The translations under genes and the position numbers were made by a program. A stretch of DNA of 22,013 bases from Seison nebaliae (taxonomy: Eukaryota > Rotifera > Pararotatoria > Seisonacea > Seisonidae). Under the pieces are notes generated by a model that saw only the letters and a list, made by a program, of their open reading frames with translations, ran no database searches and had not been told where the DNA came from. Below are positions 9,275 to 19,659 of this stretch, one piece after another (within the stretch, counting starts at the first letter, position 1; the number at the start of each line of letters is the position of its first letter). The DNA lies in the NCBI GenBank assembly GCA_023231475.1, contig JALJEE010001861.1, forward strand, positions 1 through 22,013, read 5' to 3'.

Positions 9275-10235
9275 GTAATTATTATTATTAAATTTATTAA
9301 AATTCCCATCGGAATAAATTGGAAAAAGAATTTAAAAAATTACGATCATCGCCAGCACCGATCAGGTGGTGTAATTCGGTAAGAGATTCCCGATCAATTG
9401 GCATGGATGAAGATGGGTCATAGGAAAAAATAAAATGTTTGAAATCAGGAAGAGGAATATCACGCGGTAAATCGTAATAACGGATAGTATGAGAGAAGAT
9501 TGAGTGATTTTGAAACAGATTAATGTTGAAAAAGTGTAAAGTGAGGAGGTTCGGACCAGAAATTTTGTCAATAAGAGAAAAAAGTCGACGTGAATTTTTC
9601 ATTTTTCATTCGCAGTGGGAGAAAATCTACTGTGGCGAAGAGCAGAAAGCGATGACATCTATGAAAACAGTATATTAATCTCCTGATAATCCGATTATAG
9701 ATACGGTCCAACGACAGGAAAGAACGTAGTGTGCATAGAAAGGTCGTTTCCAGAGAATAAAGAGGAACAACCAAACTTCTAAAAAGTTGCAACCATAACT
9801 TTAAAGGAACAAACTTAGTTTTTGGAGCGAAAATGAAAAATGATCTACAAAATTTGTTTCTTATATGTTCGAGATAGGTGGACGAGAAACGACGGAGATC
9901 GATGGTAAAACCTAGGAAGATGGTGGAGGTTTTTAGAGGAATGTCGGAGAAATATCGTCTGCAGGTAGAAAATAGGTTGGTGAGGTTCAGAATCAATGAT
10001 GGTAGAACATGTTGAACGAGTTTGATGCAAATATCATCAAAATAAGCTTTCGAAATATCGAGAGAGATAATTGATTCATAGACGTCTTGAGGAGAGAAGA
10101 AGATGAAATCGGAATTGTGGAAAGACGAAAGATCAAAAGGATTGACAGTGTCGTCGAACATGTAGGAGCGAAAGTGGGTTGCAAAGGATTCGACGCAGAT
10201 ATTCGGGCAATTTGGCGCCGAATAATGAACGTTAA
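9275..10235 (-). mobile_element. LINE copy with internal deletion of the RT core
   Basis: On the minus strand the reading starts NVHYSAPNCPNICVESFATHF and SIISLDISKAYFDDICIKLVQHVLPSL, equivalent to the RT entry region (S.A.GLDGI in the right-end copy). It then jumps within a few residues to IFLGFTIDLRRFSSTYLEHI, the post-palm region. The palm with its catalytic Asp motifs is therefore absent. The rest runs through NKFCRSFF, FLCTLRSFLSLDRIYN and LIDKISGPN to SNLFRWEF, then a TAA tail at about 9275-9300. One frame change separates the last ~100 residues. It is a dead, internally deleted copy. Its 5' end lies about 80 bp from the start codon of the next gene. Confidence 0.8.
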
Positions 10236-10317
10236 TTTCATTTATCTTTAAAGTTAATAGAGAAATAATTAAATGGAAGAAAAAAAACATTAAACAAATT
10301 ATGAAATCTAAAATTCA

Positions 10318-11526
10318 ATGTTTTTACTAATTAATTTATTTACTTTTCATTTGCTTCTTAAATTTAGTTATTCTTTCGATCAAGAATCCATCCAAGGTGC
10401 AAAATACGAATTCATTTACCATCGAAACTGTTACACATACAGATGTATCTCATTTCCAAAAGAAACCGAGGCAGTTCTCCAAACATTCGATAGTTGCAGA
10501 TTAACTGTTCATACTTTTCATTCATTTTCTAGTTTCTTTCATTTTGATTTAACTGTTTAAAGATCAGACAAGCGAAAGTTGTTCATAATCCATGTCAACT
10601 TGTTCAAGTTAACTAAACTCATTCTCAATGACTAAATTTTTAACTTTTTAATTCTTATCGAAGTTGTATAATTATAACCTAAAACATTTTACAATGCCAC
10701 TTTATGTTGATGCTTTTGTTATATCGAAGAAAATTGAACGTCCGACAAATTTAAACACAAAGTTTTCGTATTAATCGATATATTTCGCTATTTACTTATA
10801 CTCATATTTTTATAGATTTCAAAAAATAGTTTATAATAACAACAAGACAGAAAATGTTCAGAAGCACAGGAAAGTTAATTATCTTTTAATATTACAAATT
10901 AATAGTAATTTAATAAAAAAGCTAGATCAGAAGATGTTAGCAATAGCGGCTGAATACGATATGTTTAATCTGAATAACTTCCTCTTTTGGATTAATTAAC
11001 TTTTTGATAAAGAAAATCAAATGATGATAAATTTATATCACACACCGTTTCTTTTCAACGGAAAAACTATACAGGTATAACCTTTAAAAAATATGGCGTT
11101 AAGAAAAACAAACACGGTTATGTAGTGTTATGTGGGGATGAAAATTACGAGTTTGCCTTTCATTAACAATATCGCTTATTCTTCTTTATAGTGGAAATTT
11201 AGGTATAGGAGATATCATGAAAAAGAAAGCGAAATCCATAAGGAAATATTTTCAACGATTTTGGGGAAGAAAAAAAGAAACAGTTTAAAATCTAGACGAT
11301 ATTCTACACAGCATTATATATTTTAATTTTTCAGGCAGTCGAAATATTGTTCATAGTAATCAGTGTGGTAGTAGTGATTATTGTAATGTTTATAGTCCGT
11401 CGATTAGTTAAAAAGAAGAAAAAACATACAGTTACCAGTCATAGGGCGTTAAGAAGAAGAAGAGAAGGATCAATTGGAGCAGTAATGGACCCGGATGATT
11501 ATGAATATACTTATGCTGAGCCATAA
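10318..11526 (+). CDS. Single-pass membrane protein with signal peptide, 9 exons, unrecognised
   Basis: Exons are 10318-10506, 10563-10607, 10664-10761, 10816-10873, 10922-10962, 11013-11074, 11126-11150, 11192-11282 and 11335-11526. All eight GT-AG introns (41-56 nt) keep phase, giving 266 residues. Residues 1-20 (MFLLINLFTFHLLLKFSYSF) are a clear signal peptide. The extracellular part has cysteines in RNCYTYRCISFP, DSC, HNPCQLVQ and VLCGDENYD. Residues ~204-225 (AVEILFIVISVVVVIIVMFI) form a membrane helix, followed by a stop-transfer RRLVKKKKK, a basic RALRRRR patch and an acidic Tyr-containing tail (DPDDYEYTYAEP) that could carry sorting or phosphotyrosine signals. The predicted type I topology is inference. 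No family was recognised. The 25-nt seventh exon and the AAAG acceptors are the weakest joins. Confidence 0.65.
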
Positions 11527-11808
11527 TTCTGGTTAAGTAGTAAAATTGAGATTGTAAACTATTTGGATGAAGTGACGGTCTGAATATTGAACATTATATT
11601 GTAATGTTAGTAATATATTCATGATATAAATGCAAATGGAACTATAAATTTTCGGATTATAACATATATATTTTATTTATAAAAAAATTTGAACAATATA
11701 CAGAATTGCATTAATTTAAAAATTTAGTTAAATCGTTCAAATCATAGTAATATTCTTTTCAGCATTATTATCATTATTATCAGGAGTAAGTTAATAAACA
11801 CCATATAC
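11527..11808. other. Convergent 3' intergenic gap
   Basis: AT-rich spacer holding both 3' UTRs of convergent genes. On the minus strand AATAAA at 11677-11672, about 132 nt past the sulfotransferase stop, is a plausible polyadenylation signal. No other feature was seen. Confidence 0.5.
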
Positions 11809-13167
11809 TCATTTTGAAGGTTTCCTATCATGTATCCGAATTGATGAGAAGGTGGTTGGAATTAATTTGAAAATAGTTTGGTGGTCGTCAAATAATTGAT
11901 TCCATGTCAATGTATTATCTTTTTTATATTTAGTTTGCATCATCTTATACTGTTTTTTCAGATAGGTAACTGTTTCAATTTCACCAGTGATAAATGAGGA
12001 ACAATGGAAAGTGGAAAAATCGATTGTTTCGTTTAAATGTTTCTCTCCAAAATAGTTTGTGATTGAAGTTAAATTATTCTTAAATATATACTCTTCAACT
12101 TGTTCCCATTTATCTTTCTTAATACATCGTCTTAATTGATGTTCTCGCGTTTCTTTCAATTTTTCTAATTCGATTTTCATTCTTTCTTTACCGAATTCAT
12201 CAACTTTATTCCAGAAAGTTTTATTGAATTGAACATAAGCAAAAGTATCTTCACTACAAAGATTGGAAGAGATTAGCCATTAGAAATAAAGTAAGTTAAC
12301 CGATTAAGAAATTTAGCAAGTTCCAAATGTTTCGAAGGCCACGGTTTAGGTTTGCTATTCTTCAATTTAATACCATAAACCAAGTCTTCATAAGAGCAAT
12401 CCATTAAATGTTTTAAAAGGACAAGTGACACATCAAAATATTCGCTGATGATAATCAAATCGAAATATTTTTCGATTTCATTAACTATTTTCTTTAAGAA
12501 ATGTGAGTGATCATGAATTGAGCCATATCCCATATCAAACAGCTGATGATTTCGTCGAACACTCGACAATGTTGCTCTAGATTTAACACCAGATCTTGCT
12601 TTAAACGATTTCAAAATGTCCATTAAATTTTCATCATCTGATAAATTTGGTTGAAAATTACTGTCCAATCGATAATAATAGAAAGATGAAATAAATTGAT
12701 CGATCGGATTCCTGACGGTTGTCACACGAATAATATTTGAATTAGGATAACCTAATATTTTATTGATTTCGTCTCTACGTCGAACATGATGAAGAATAAT
12801 TCCATCATATGATTTATCTTCAATTTTTATAGGAAGAACCGTATCCTTTTTAAAAGCAAACGGATAGTTGAACATATGACCAGAATTTGCTGGTAAAGCG
12901 AGTAACATTCGATGTTTATTGACATATCGGAAGAAAATACTTTGTAAAGTTGAGGAAGCAGTTTTATGAGTTTTTAAGAAATAAATTCTCTTATAACCTC
13001 TATTCTCTTCGAATGGATTTTAAAAGAATTTTATTAGAGATTTCCTTCTAACCTGATAATAATATCGTCTTGAAAAGATTATTCATCATTATTCCAAAAA
13101 TGAAGAATATTATCAAAATATTAAATATTCTTTTCATAAACAATCTCATATTTATATATTTAAACAT
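11809..13167 (-). CDS. Galactose-3-O-sulfotransferase-like Golgi enzyme, 3 exons
   Basis: Exons are 13167-13053, 13006-12301 and 12253-11809 (introns of 46 and 47 nt), giving 421 residues. The family transfers sulfate from PAPS to galactose on glycans in the Golgi lumen. Type II topology is seen: a short cytoplasmic end with Arg/Lys, then a hydrophobic anchor (residues ~14-28, IFNILIIFFIFGIMM). The PAPS 5'-phosphosulfate loop is IYFLKTHKTASSTLQ (residues 46-60). The 3'-phosphate site is RVTTVRNPIDQFISSFYYY (about 132-150). The C-terminal third, FNKTFWNKVDEFG followed by a basic helix with LRRCIK, is typical of Gal3ST proteins. Three in-frame ATGs (13167, 13149, 13137) could each start it; the first was taken. 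The gene follows RIOK2 on the same strand with about 225 bp between. Confidence 0.85.
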
Positions 13168-13393
13168 TAAAAAAAATAAATTCAACAAAAAATTTTATGA
13201 AACAATTGTTGATGAACTTGAAGAATTTGACGGTAAAAATTACATACAATTCGATAAATGACGTCACTTTCTTAAGCTCTAATAAATACTAGCTTTATTA
13301 TTATGATGTTTAACTAAACCTTTTTTTGTTGAATGAAAATTTTAGGAAGATAACAAGTTTCATTTACGTTTGAAATTTTATATTAAAAAAACT

Positions 13394-15037
13394 TTAATTT
13401 ATCGTGTCATTCCAAAACATTCCATCATTTATAGCTTCATGATTATCACGTTTTTGTTCAGTTTCTTCATGTTTATTAACTTTCGCTCTTAATCGCTTCT
13501 GTAATAATCGTTTTTTTTCAACTAAATGTTTCGATTTGATTCGACTTTTTGCTGTTGCTGTCGTTACAGTTCCGCAAGATAATAATGATGCACCTGTATT
13601 TAAAGAAGCTCGATTGATTGATTGAATTTCACTCACTTGATCATCGTCTTCTTCATCCGTTTCCCCAGAATGTTCCACCACATTTGTTACATCTTTCTTT
13701 GAAGAGATTCCTAATCGGAGATTTCTCATCAAATCAGTCGATTGTTCAACTTCGATTGAATGACTATAAGTTAATTCGGACTCAGATTCACTTCCTTCAT
13801 CATCTGGCAAATAATTTCTCTCCGAAGGACGAACTTCCTCATCGTTTTCTTCATCCTCTTCATCCTCTTCATCCTCATCGTTATCATCATCTGAATTTCG
13901 AATTGGTAATGATTTTGTCAATTTCAAATTCTTAACTAATTCACTTTCTTTTTCGTAACTGAATAAATATGAGAATGAATAAATAGAAGAGAGAATAAAT
14001 AACTCGATTTCTTCGAATTGTGGAATATCATCCGATTCGAATGAGAATCGTCTTCTAAAAAATTGGCAAATACAAGAAACATCTCGATCGAATAAACTGA
14101 AATTAAATATTAGAAATGAATAAAGAAAGAATGAAACCTTTTCGCATTTGGATGTTGGACGGATAACATTTGAGGGAAATCAATAACAATAATATCAGAT
14201 TGATCATCAGCTTTTATCATGATATTGAACTCATTGAAATCTCCATGAATTAGACCATGAACAGCAAACTTTTCAATTAATCTCATACATTTATAATAAG
14301 TGATTGATGCATCTCCCAATTCCTGAACTTGAGATAACGGAACATAATCCATCAATAATTCCATAATAATGATATGTCGATTATAATCGACCGGTTTAGG
14401 AACGGGGAAATTTAAACGATCCAACACTTTGAGACAAGCATATTCTCTCTTACACGACAATCTCGACATATAAATCCATGAGAATGATTTACGTTTCCCC
14501 AAATAATCTCGTTTGTTCTTCAGTTGTCGAAAAGATGTACGTCCCAATCGATGAATTTTCATACACTTCTGTTCATTATGTTCATTCAAACAATTATAAA
14601 TATCTATTAAAAAATTTTATAATTAATTATTAAATAATTTGAATAAATATTATTATTATAATAATTTATAGATAATATAAAAAATTAATAAAATTTAATA
14701 AATAATTATTCTTACCTGATTCTTTTCCCACACCTAATTGATTACCTACAGCACATATTGTCCCACTAGACGATAATGCTCGTAACGCCAAATGATCATA
14801 TCCCAAAAATGTTAATCGATATCCGGAAACTCTCTTATTCTTCTCATATGCGATCAATTTGAATTTTAACAATTCTCTCAAAGTTTTATGGGAAATTCCA
14901 TCGTGAACATTAGCTAGAATGCTCAAGAGTGCTGGTGAGACAATTTCATGATTTTTCATTCCCATTTCAATGCCGATTAAAATACGGAATTGTTCATTGT
15001 TCATATATTTTATTGTGCTGATATTGAATTTACCCAT
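13394..15037 (-). CDS. RIOK2: RIO-family atypical protein kinase/ATPase RIOK2, 3 exons
   Basis: Exons are 15037-14716, 14603-14138 and 14096-13394 (introns of 112 and 41 nt), giving 496 residues. Known role: a 40S pre-ribosome assembly factor acting in the cytoplasm. Residues 1-~95 form the RIO2 winged helix (MGKFNISTIKYM, EMGMKNHEIV, GYRLTFLGYDHLAL). The phosphate loop is GVGKESDIY, the ATP lysine is Lys123 in MKIHRLGRTSF, the catalytic loop is HGDFNEFN with Asp229, and IDFPQM carries Asp249. The kinase lobe continues into exon 3 (LFDRDVSCICQFFRRRFSFES). A long acidic segment (EDEEDEEDEENDEE) and a basic C-terminus (KKRLLQKRLRAK, then DGMFWND) follow, as in animal RIOK2. Human RIOK2 has 552 residues. 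All key residues are present, so it should be active. Confidence 0.95.
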
Positions 15038-15185
15038 AACTAATGAGAAATTCTAATGAAAAAAAAAACGAAATAATTATAGCATAAAAATATTACCATT
15101 AAATCTAGAAAATTATAAAAAAAATTTCTTATAACAAATTAGAAATGGTAAGGAAATAAATGAGGTTATCATGCGAATGTTGTTG

Positions 15186-16322
15186 TTAATCTTGTTTCAT
15201 ATTAATCATGTCTTCTATTCGTATCGTTTCATATATGACAGATCGAGGTATCCATCCTTTTCTTCTAATCGATCCGTTTATATGTTTCCCATTCGAATCG
15301 ATGACAATGTATCCATATAACCAATATTTCAACCATCTAGAAACAAGAATTGTTTCATTCTTCTTTACAGGTAATCGATATTCATCACTGAATGGAATGC
15401 AAAACAACGCTCCACAACCAGCCGTGATTGGTAACCATGAACCGGAATAATTATAAATTATTTTATATTCGACACTTCTTTCCTTTTTGTCAACTTTCTG
15501 AGCGATTTGTTCTCTACTCATCGAATAATTGTCATAACCGAATCTCGTAGCATAGAATAAACCATTGCCTCGTGTGCCACAATCACCTCCATCATTATAA
15601 TCGATCACTTCTCGAATATTTAATAATTTCGATTGGAGATCATATGGATTCTCATAATCATCTGTTCTTTCACGTTCTTCTGCTTTCATTCGAATATATT
15701 GTTCGATTCCCGTTTCATTCGTCAACAACGTTTTCAATTGGAAATAGAAAAGGACGGACACAGCAATTGTTACGGCGAGTGCGAATGTTAATGAGAAGAT
15801 TGAAATGAGAAACATATTTATCGTCATATAAATATAATGGAAGAGAGCGCAATATAATCCGTAAGTTAAGATGAGAGTTGCATGAAAACATCCAACAGGA
15901 CAGAAAAGAGTAAAGAAAAAGAATGAACTTTGATTTCGGTATCCTACACAATTATTGATCCATGGACAATGATGATCCATTTTCATCACACATTTCTTAC
16001 ATTTACGACAGTGATGTGATCTGGGTGCTTTATATGATTTACATTTGCGACAATATTGTACATATTCCACTTCCTCCATCTTATTAGGTGACCAATTGGG
16101 TGGAACATATCCAGGTCCCATAAATATCGAATAGAAGAAATGATAGAGGATCAATGTTGGCCAAGTAACGAACACGGCCAAATTAACGAAGTTGATGAGT
16201 GAATATTTCGGTGCAAATAAATGTAGACTAATGTTGATTGTACCAAACGTCACAATTCCGATGACGAACAAAGCCAACAATGGCCCGAAATGTAACAATC
16301 GTTTCCATTCGATTTTCATCAT
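15186..16322 (-). CDS. ZDHHC6: Palmitoyl acyltransferase ZDHHC6
   Basis: A single exon of 378 codons starting at the first of two adjacent ATGs. The family attaches palmitate to cysteines; ZDHHC6 acts in the ER membrane and is known to modify calnexin and other ER proteins. Membrane spans are visible at about residues 13-36 and 44-66, then the cysteine-rich domain YCRKCKSYKAPRSHHCRKCKKC with DHHC at 116-119 (active Cys119) and WINNCVGY. Two more spans follow at about 133-158 and 165-195. The C-terminus has the SH3-like region known from ZDHHC6 (YSGSWLPITAGCGALF, KYWLYGYIV, RRKGWIPRSVI). Length is close to the human 413. It lies 148 bp upstream of RIOK2 on the same strand. Confidence 0.95.
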   Translation of the reverse strand: MMKIEWKRLLHFGPLLALFVIGIVTFGTINISLHLFAPKYSLINFVNLAVFVTWPTLILYHFFYSIFMGPGYVPPNWSPNKMEEVEYVQYCRKCKSYKAPRSHHCRKCKKCVMKMDHHCPWINNCVGYRNQSSFFFFTLFCPVGCFHATLILTYGLYCALFHYIYMTINMFLISIFSLTFALAVTIAVSVLFYFQLKTLLTNETGIEQYIRMKAEERERTDDYENPYDLQSKLLNIREVIDYNDGGDCGTRGNGLFYATRFGYDNYSMSREQIAQKVDKKERSVEYKIIYNYSGSWLPITAGCGALFCIPFSDEYRLPVKKNETILVSRWLKYWLYGYIVIDSNGKHINGSIRRKGWIPRSVIYETIRIEDMINMKQD

Positions 16323-16489
16323 TTTCTAATAATCAAATATTTCATTCATTATAAAAATGAATATGTCATTAATGCGCAAAGAAATTTTTTATAATTAAAT
16401 TCTCATCTGATCTAATGAAAGAGAAGAAATGTTCATAAGAATCTTTTATGTGAAAGGAAAATAAATGTTAATGAAATTTAAAAAGAAAA

Positions 16490-16999
16490 TCATTTTTTCG
16501 AATGTGTCAATGCTGCCTTATTGAATTTTTGTTGAGTATCGGATAATTGATTATAATAACTCGAATCTGGCCATTTAGTTGGCGAATAAAATGTTGGTGG
16601 GAAATTCGAATCGTTCTCTTCAATTTTGACGTGATTAATTAAATGTTCGTAAATCGAAGGATTTCGATAGTCGATACAACTTTCGATTTGTTCGTTTATT
16701 GTGTTATTGGTCAATTGATTTGTTTTCTTAAATTTCTTCTGTAATTCAGTGGAAGCACGACCATATGGTTTGGGAGGCATCTTCACACCATAATCAGGAA
16801 AGTTCATAATATTCTTCTTATTCACTTCCGTTAACTTTTTTGGACATTTTCCATTCTCAACATCTTCATCCACTTCTAAGGAAATCCGATTTTCATGATC
16901 ATAAGAAAAATCATCTTCATCTTCATCTTCAATTGCGTCAGAATAATTTGTAACTAACTGAATTAAACTGTTAGTACTGCTATCATTATTTTTTAGCAT
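16490..16999 (-). CDS. SAP30BP: SAP30-binding protein (HCNGP-like)
   Basis: A single exon of 169 codons. The animal family is a nuclear factor first described as a SAP30-interacting transcriptional regulator. The acidic N-terminus (AIEDEDEDDFS, residues ~22-32) is followed by the family core: MPPKPYGRASTELQKKF (about 74-90), YRNPSIYEHLI (111-121) and FPPTFYSPTKWPDSSYY (about 133-149), matching PPEPPGRCS.HLQ, FRNPSIYEKLI and YPKD.FDP.GW.EDSYY of the human protein. The long Thr-rich tail of the ~308-residue human protein is absent: the frame ends soon after the core. It is the most upstream gene of the minus-strand cluster, 167 bp from ZDHHC6. Confidence 0.88.
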   Translation of the reverse strand: MLKNNDSSTNSLIQLVTNYSDAIEDEDEDDFSYDHENRISLEVDEDVENGKCPKKLTEVNKKNIMNFPDYGVKMPPKPYGRASTELQKKFKKTNQLTNNTINEQIESCIDYRNPSIYEHLINHVKIEENDSNFPPTFYSPTKWPDSSYYNQLSDTQQKFNKAALTHSKK

Positions 17000-17961
17000 G
17001 ATTCTTAAAAGCTGAACATTTAAAAATTTTTCTTGTCTATCTAAAGATTAATTTTTTAATTTTAATTAAAGATCTTTAAAATAACCATTCACTAGATATG
17101 GGGAAGTCGATTATGTTATTATTTTATTCTTAATTAATTATTATTTTTTTAATTTTAGTTAATAACTTTTTGAATTTCAAACCAATGACGTAATTTTTAA
17201 ATTAAACTGTTCTTCCTATTAATTGACGGATTGTTTTAATCTGTTGTTACTTTTCCCAGAAGTTACTTTTGGAAAATGCCTTAATTTCCATCAAAAATTT
17301 AAGTTTTTACTTTTCCCCTTAGAACTTGACCGTGGTTATCTAATGATGGCATTTTCATCGAACTTCAAACAGTTTTTTTGAATAAAAAAAGAAAAAAAAG
17401 AAATTTCCTTCCTAAAACTTTTAAACTAATGTTTAATTTTTTAGAATAAAATTATATTCATTCGAAAAAGTATAAAATTCTTTATCAACTCATCACTCTA
17501 TTGTGGGTCTTATACCCGATAATTTAAATTGACGGCAGATATTTGAAGAGAAATTTTAAATTATACTTTCAAGATATTACAACTATGAAAAAGAGCTTGA
17601 ACCGAATTATCTGACGATATGTTAGTTTACTCATGGAATGCTATTTCAAAAAAGTTATGAGCTTTTAAAAAAAACCAAATTTTGTCCGACTACTTTTGAA
17701 TGTAGCGAAAAGTCTTTTCAGTGATTATTATTTATTATCAACTCTAATTTCAATTTAATTATAGAATAATATGAATTGAATAATAATTGACAATTATCAC
17801 TGACAATTTGTACAGTAATCTATCTCATTTTCTTTTTAATCTACCCCGAGGGGATTTGATTATATAATAAAAAAAAAATAATTAAACTAAATAAAGTGCT
17901 AAATATCAATTAAGTGACACATAAGTGTTATGCGAGAAGTATAACTAAAAGTGAAATATTA
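17000..17961. other. AT-rich intergenic region, nothing recognised
   Basis: About 960 bases with homopolymer A and T runs and no coding signal on either strand. It contains the promoter side of the SAP30BP gene and the 3' side of the orphan gene. No LINE tail, RNA gene or convincing repeat was seen. Confidence 0.5.
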
Positions 17962-19569
17962 TCAGTTCATTCGAATGATTTCTCTCCACTTCTCAGCATT
18001 ATATTCATGTACATCATTCCTTGAATAGAAGATACCACTTAAAATTTCATGGTGGAAAGCTGATAAGGCAAGTCTAACATCATCTATTTGATACACCACG
18101 TTGTTAGACACATAATTCCAATGTGTTCCATCTAATGATCGTGTTAAAGCAACAGCATGTGAGAAGGTTGTAGTATTTGGAACTTTAGCCATCTCTTCTT
18201 CAAACAAATGGCTACAAACTGTTTTGAACATATCTTCAAAAAAAATAATTGAGTTCATATAATTATCTCGTATTCTGTTATTAAAATTTCGTTCAAAACT
18301 ATCGAAAGCTTGCTGAAGCATCTTCATTTGATAGTTCATACAATGTTCTATTTCAGATCTGCTTGGATCATTTTGTGTCAATTTAGAAGAGCGAATGGGA
18401 AGTTGTTTACATGAAATACTCAACACATATGTAATTGCTGTTACATCATATCGTACATTATTTTCTATTATATCTGAATGATTGAACAACAGAATGTCTT
18501 TTATAATACTATTACGTCTCAATTCTGCCATAACAAGTGTTAGTTCAACGGCTTTTTCTAAAATACGCTTATGCACTAACATTAAGGGTAATATTGAATC
18601 TAACATTTCTAAGAGTGTCTTGTAATAAGGCAAATACACCTTAAATAATTGTGCTCGTTTTTTATAAGTTTCTTTTAGGACGCTAATTCTGGAAAATCCA
18701 ACTACTACCCAACTAGGCATGTATACTTTTAAGCTTTCATTTAAACGGAATATTTCGGTCGGTGTCAAAAATCTCATAACAGTGTCAGGTGTAACCCTTT
18801 GCTCAAATTTATATATGTCATTTTCATGCCTTTCTTCATTAAGATATCGTATAGAAATTCCAACAAATTCTATGGCTTCTCTGAATAGAAAAAAATTCTG
18901 TTGAAATCTCGAATCAACAGAAGTTTGGTGTAATTCATTATATGCACCAAATGCAACTTGTGTTGGTGTATCTCGAAATAATATATCAAAAACCGTCATT
19001 ATATCAATTAACAAATCTACCTTGTATATGGAATTATATGAATCTTTAAAAGGTAGATTGCTTACCGAAGATTTTTTATTGGTTATTGTATTTATTATCT
19101 TCTTCCCTATGCTTTGAAATTTGTCTGGTGTTAGTTCTTTTCGATTTCTATCAGCAATAACAGCAAAGTATTCTAAAAAATTTCCATAATGCAAATTTTC
19201 AACTTCTGACAACTTTAAACCCCACGACTTTAATAGCTCCATTGCAAGAAATTCAGAAGCAATATTTTCAACTATAGCCTTATTACTGGAAGGGGATTTT
19301 ACTTGTACCTTTACTTTTTCAGTTATTTCTGTCCAATTCTTATGCCCATAGTAATGAAAAATTTGCAACATAAACTGCGGCATTGTTTGAAGTGCTGCGA
19401 AAGTGACTACACCTAAACAAGAACCAATCAAATTTAGCGATAATTCAGGATGTTCATTCGGGTTATTTCGAACTGAAGAGTACATCCTAAAACGAACTCT
19501 ATAAGGTTGGAAAGCATATTGATCTTTATGGATCTTGGTAGTTGAATTATGATCTAAATAATCATTCAT
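17962..19569 (-). CDS. Intronless 535-residue orphan protein, possibly of foreign (viral) origin
   Basis: One uninterrupted frame of 535 codons from ATG 19569 to the stop at 17962-17964; it looks whole. It is the longest frame in the window and has no intron, although several neighbours of similar or smaller size are split every 30-250 bp. No signal peptide is seen. A hydrophobic stretch lies at ~46-72 (LNLIGSCLGVVTFAALQTMP) and the rest is mostly helical with scattered aromatics. No enzyme motif was recognised. By eye TCGA is much rarer than in ZDHHC6 or RIOK2, hinting at a different history. A LINE-like tail lies about 90 bp upstream. A capsid or nucleoprotein relic captured from an RNA virus would fit the size and intronless form, but no family could be named. 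A host retrocopy or a fast-evolving host gene is equally possible. Confidence 0.6.
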   Translation of the reverse strand: MNDYLDHNSTTKIHKDQYAFQPYRVRFRMYSSVRNNPNEHPELSLNLIGSCLGVVTFAALQTMPQFMLQIFHYYGHKNWTEITEKVKVQVKSPSSNKAIVENIASEFLAMELLKSWGLKLSEVENLHYGNFLEYFAVIADRNRKELTPDKFQSIGKKIINTITNKKSSVSNLPFKDSYNSIYKVDLLIDIMTVFDILFRDTPTQVAFGAYNELHQTSVDSRFQQNFFLFREAIEFVGISIRYLNEERHENDIYKFEQRVTPDTVMRFLTPTEIFRLNESLKVYMPSWVVVGFSRISVLKETYKKRAQLFKVYLPYYKTLLEMLDSILPLMLVHKRILEKAVELTLVMAELRRNSIIKDILLFNHSDIIENNVRYDVTAITYVLSISCKQLPIRSSKLTQNDPSRSEIEHCMNYQMKMLQQAFDSFERNFNNRIRDNYMNSIIFFEDMFKTVCSHLFEEEMAKVPNTTTFSHAVALTRSLDGTHWNYVSNNVVYQIDDVRLALSAFHHEILSGIFYSRNDVHEYNAEKWREIIRMN

Positions 19570-19659
19570 AATCTAAAACGAAAAAATAAACTAAAAATTA
19601 AAATGCTATGAACTTAACAGTTTCATTTATTTGCATGGGCGCACGTTATACCACACCGT

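Noticed and set aside
13070-13261. 63-codon plus-strand frame.
   Set aside because: It is antisense to the first exon (membrane anchor) of the sulfotransferase and is Lys/Asn/Ile-rich, as expected for an AT-rich shadow.
13800-13885. CATCTT/CCTCTT tandem-like repeat suggestive of a microsatellite.
   Set aside because: It is the coding sequence of the Asp/Glu run of RIOK2, a low-complexity region typical of this protein.
13618-13935. 105-codon plus-strand frame rich in His/Leu/Pro.
   Set aside because: It is the reverse of the acidic repeat-like segment of RIOK2; GAA/GAT codons read backwards give this composition.
18719-18904. 61-codon plus-strand frame inside the orphan gene.
   Set aside because: Antisense shadow of the 535-codon frame with no independent support.
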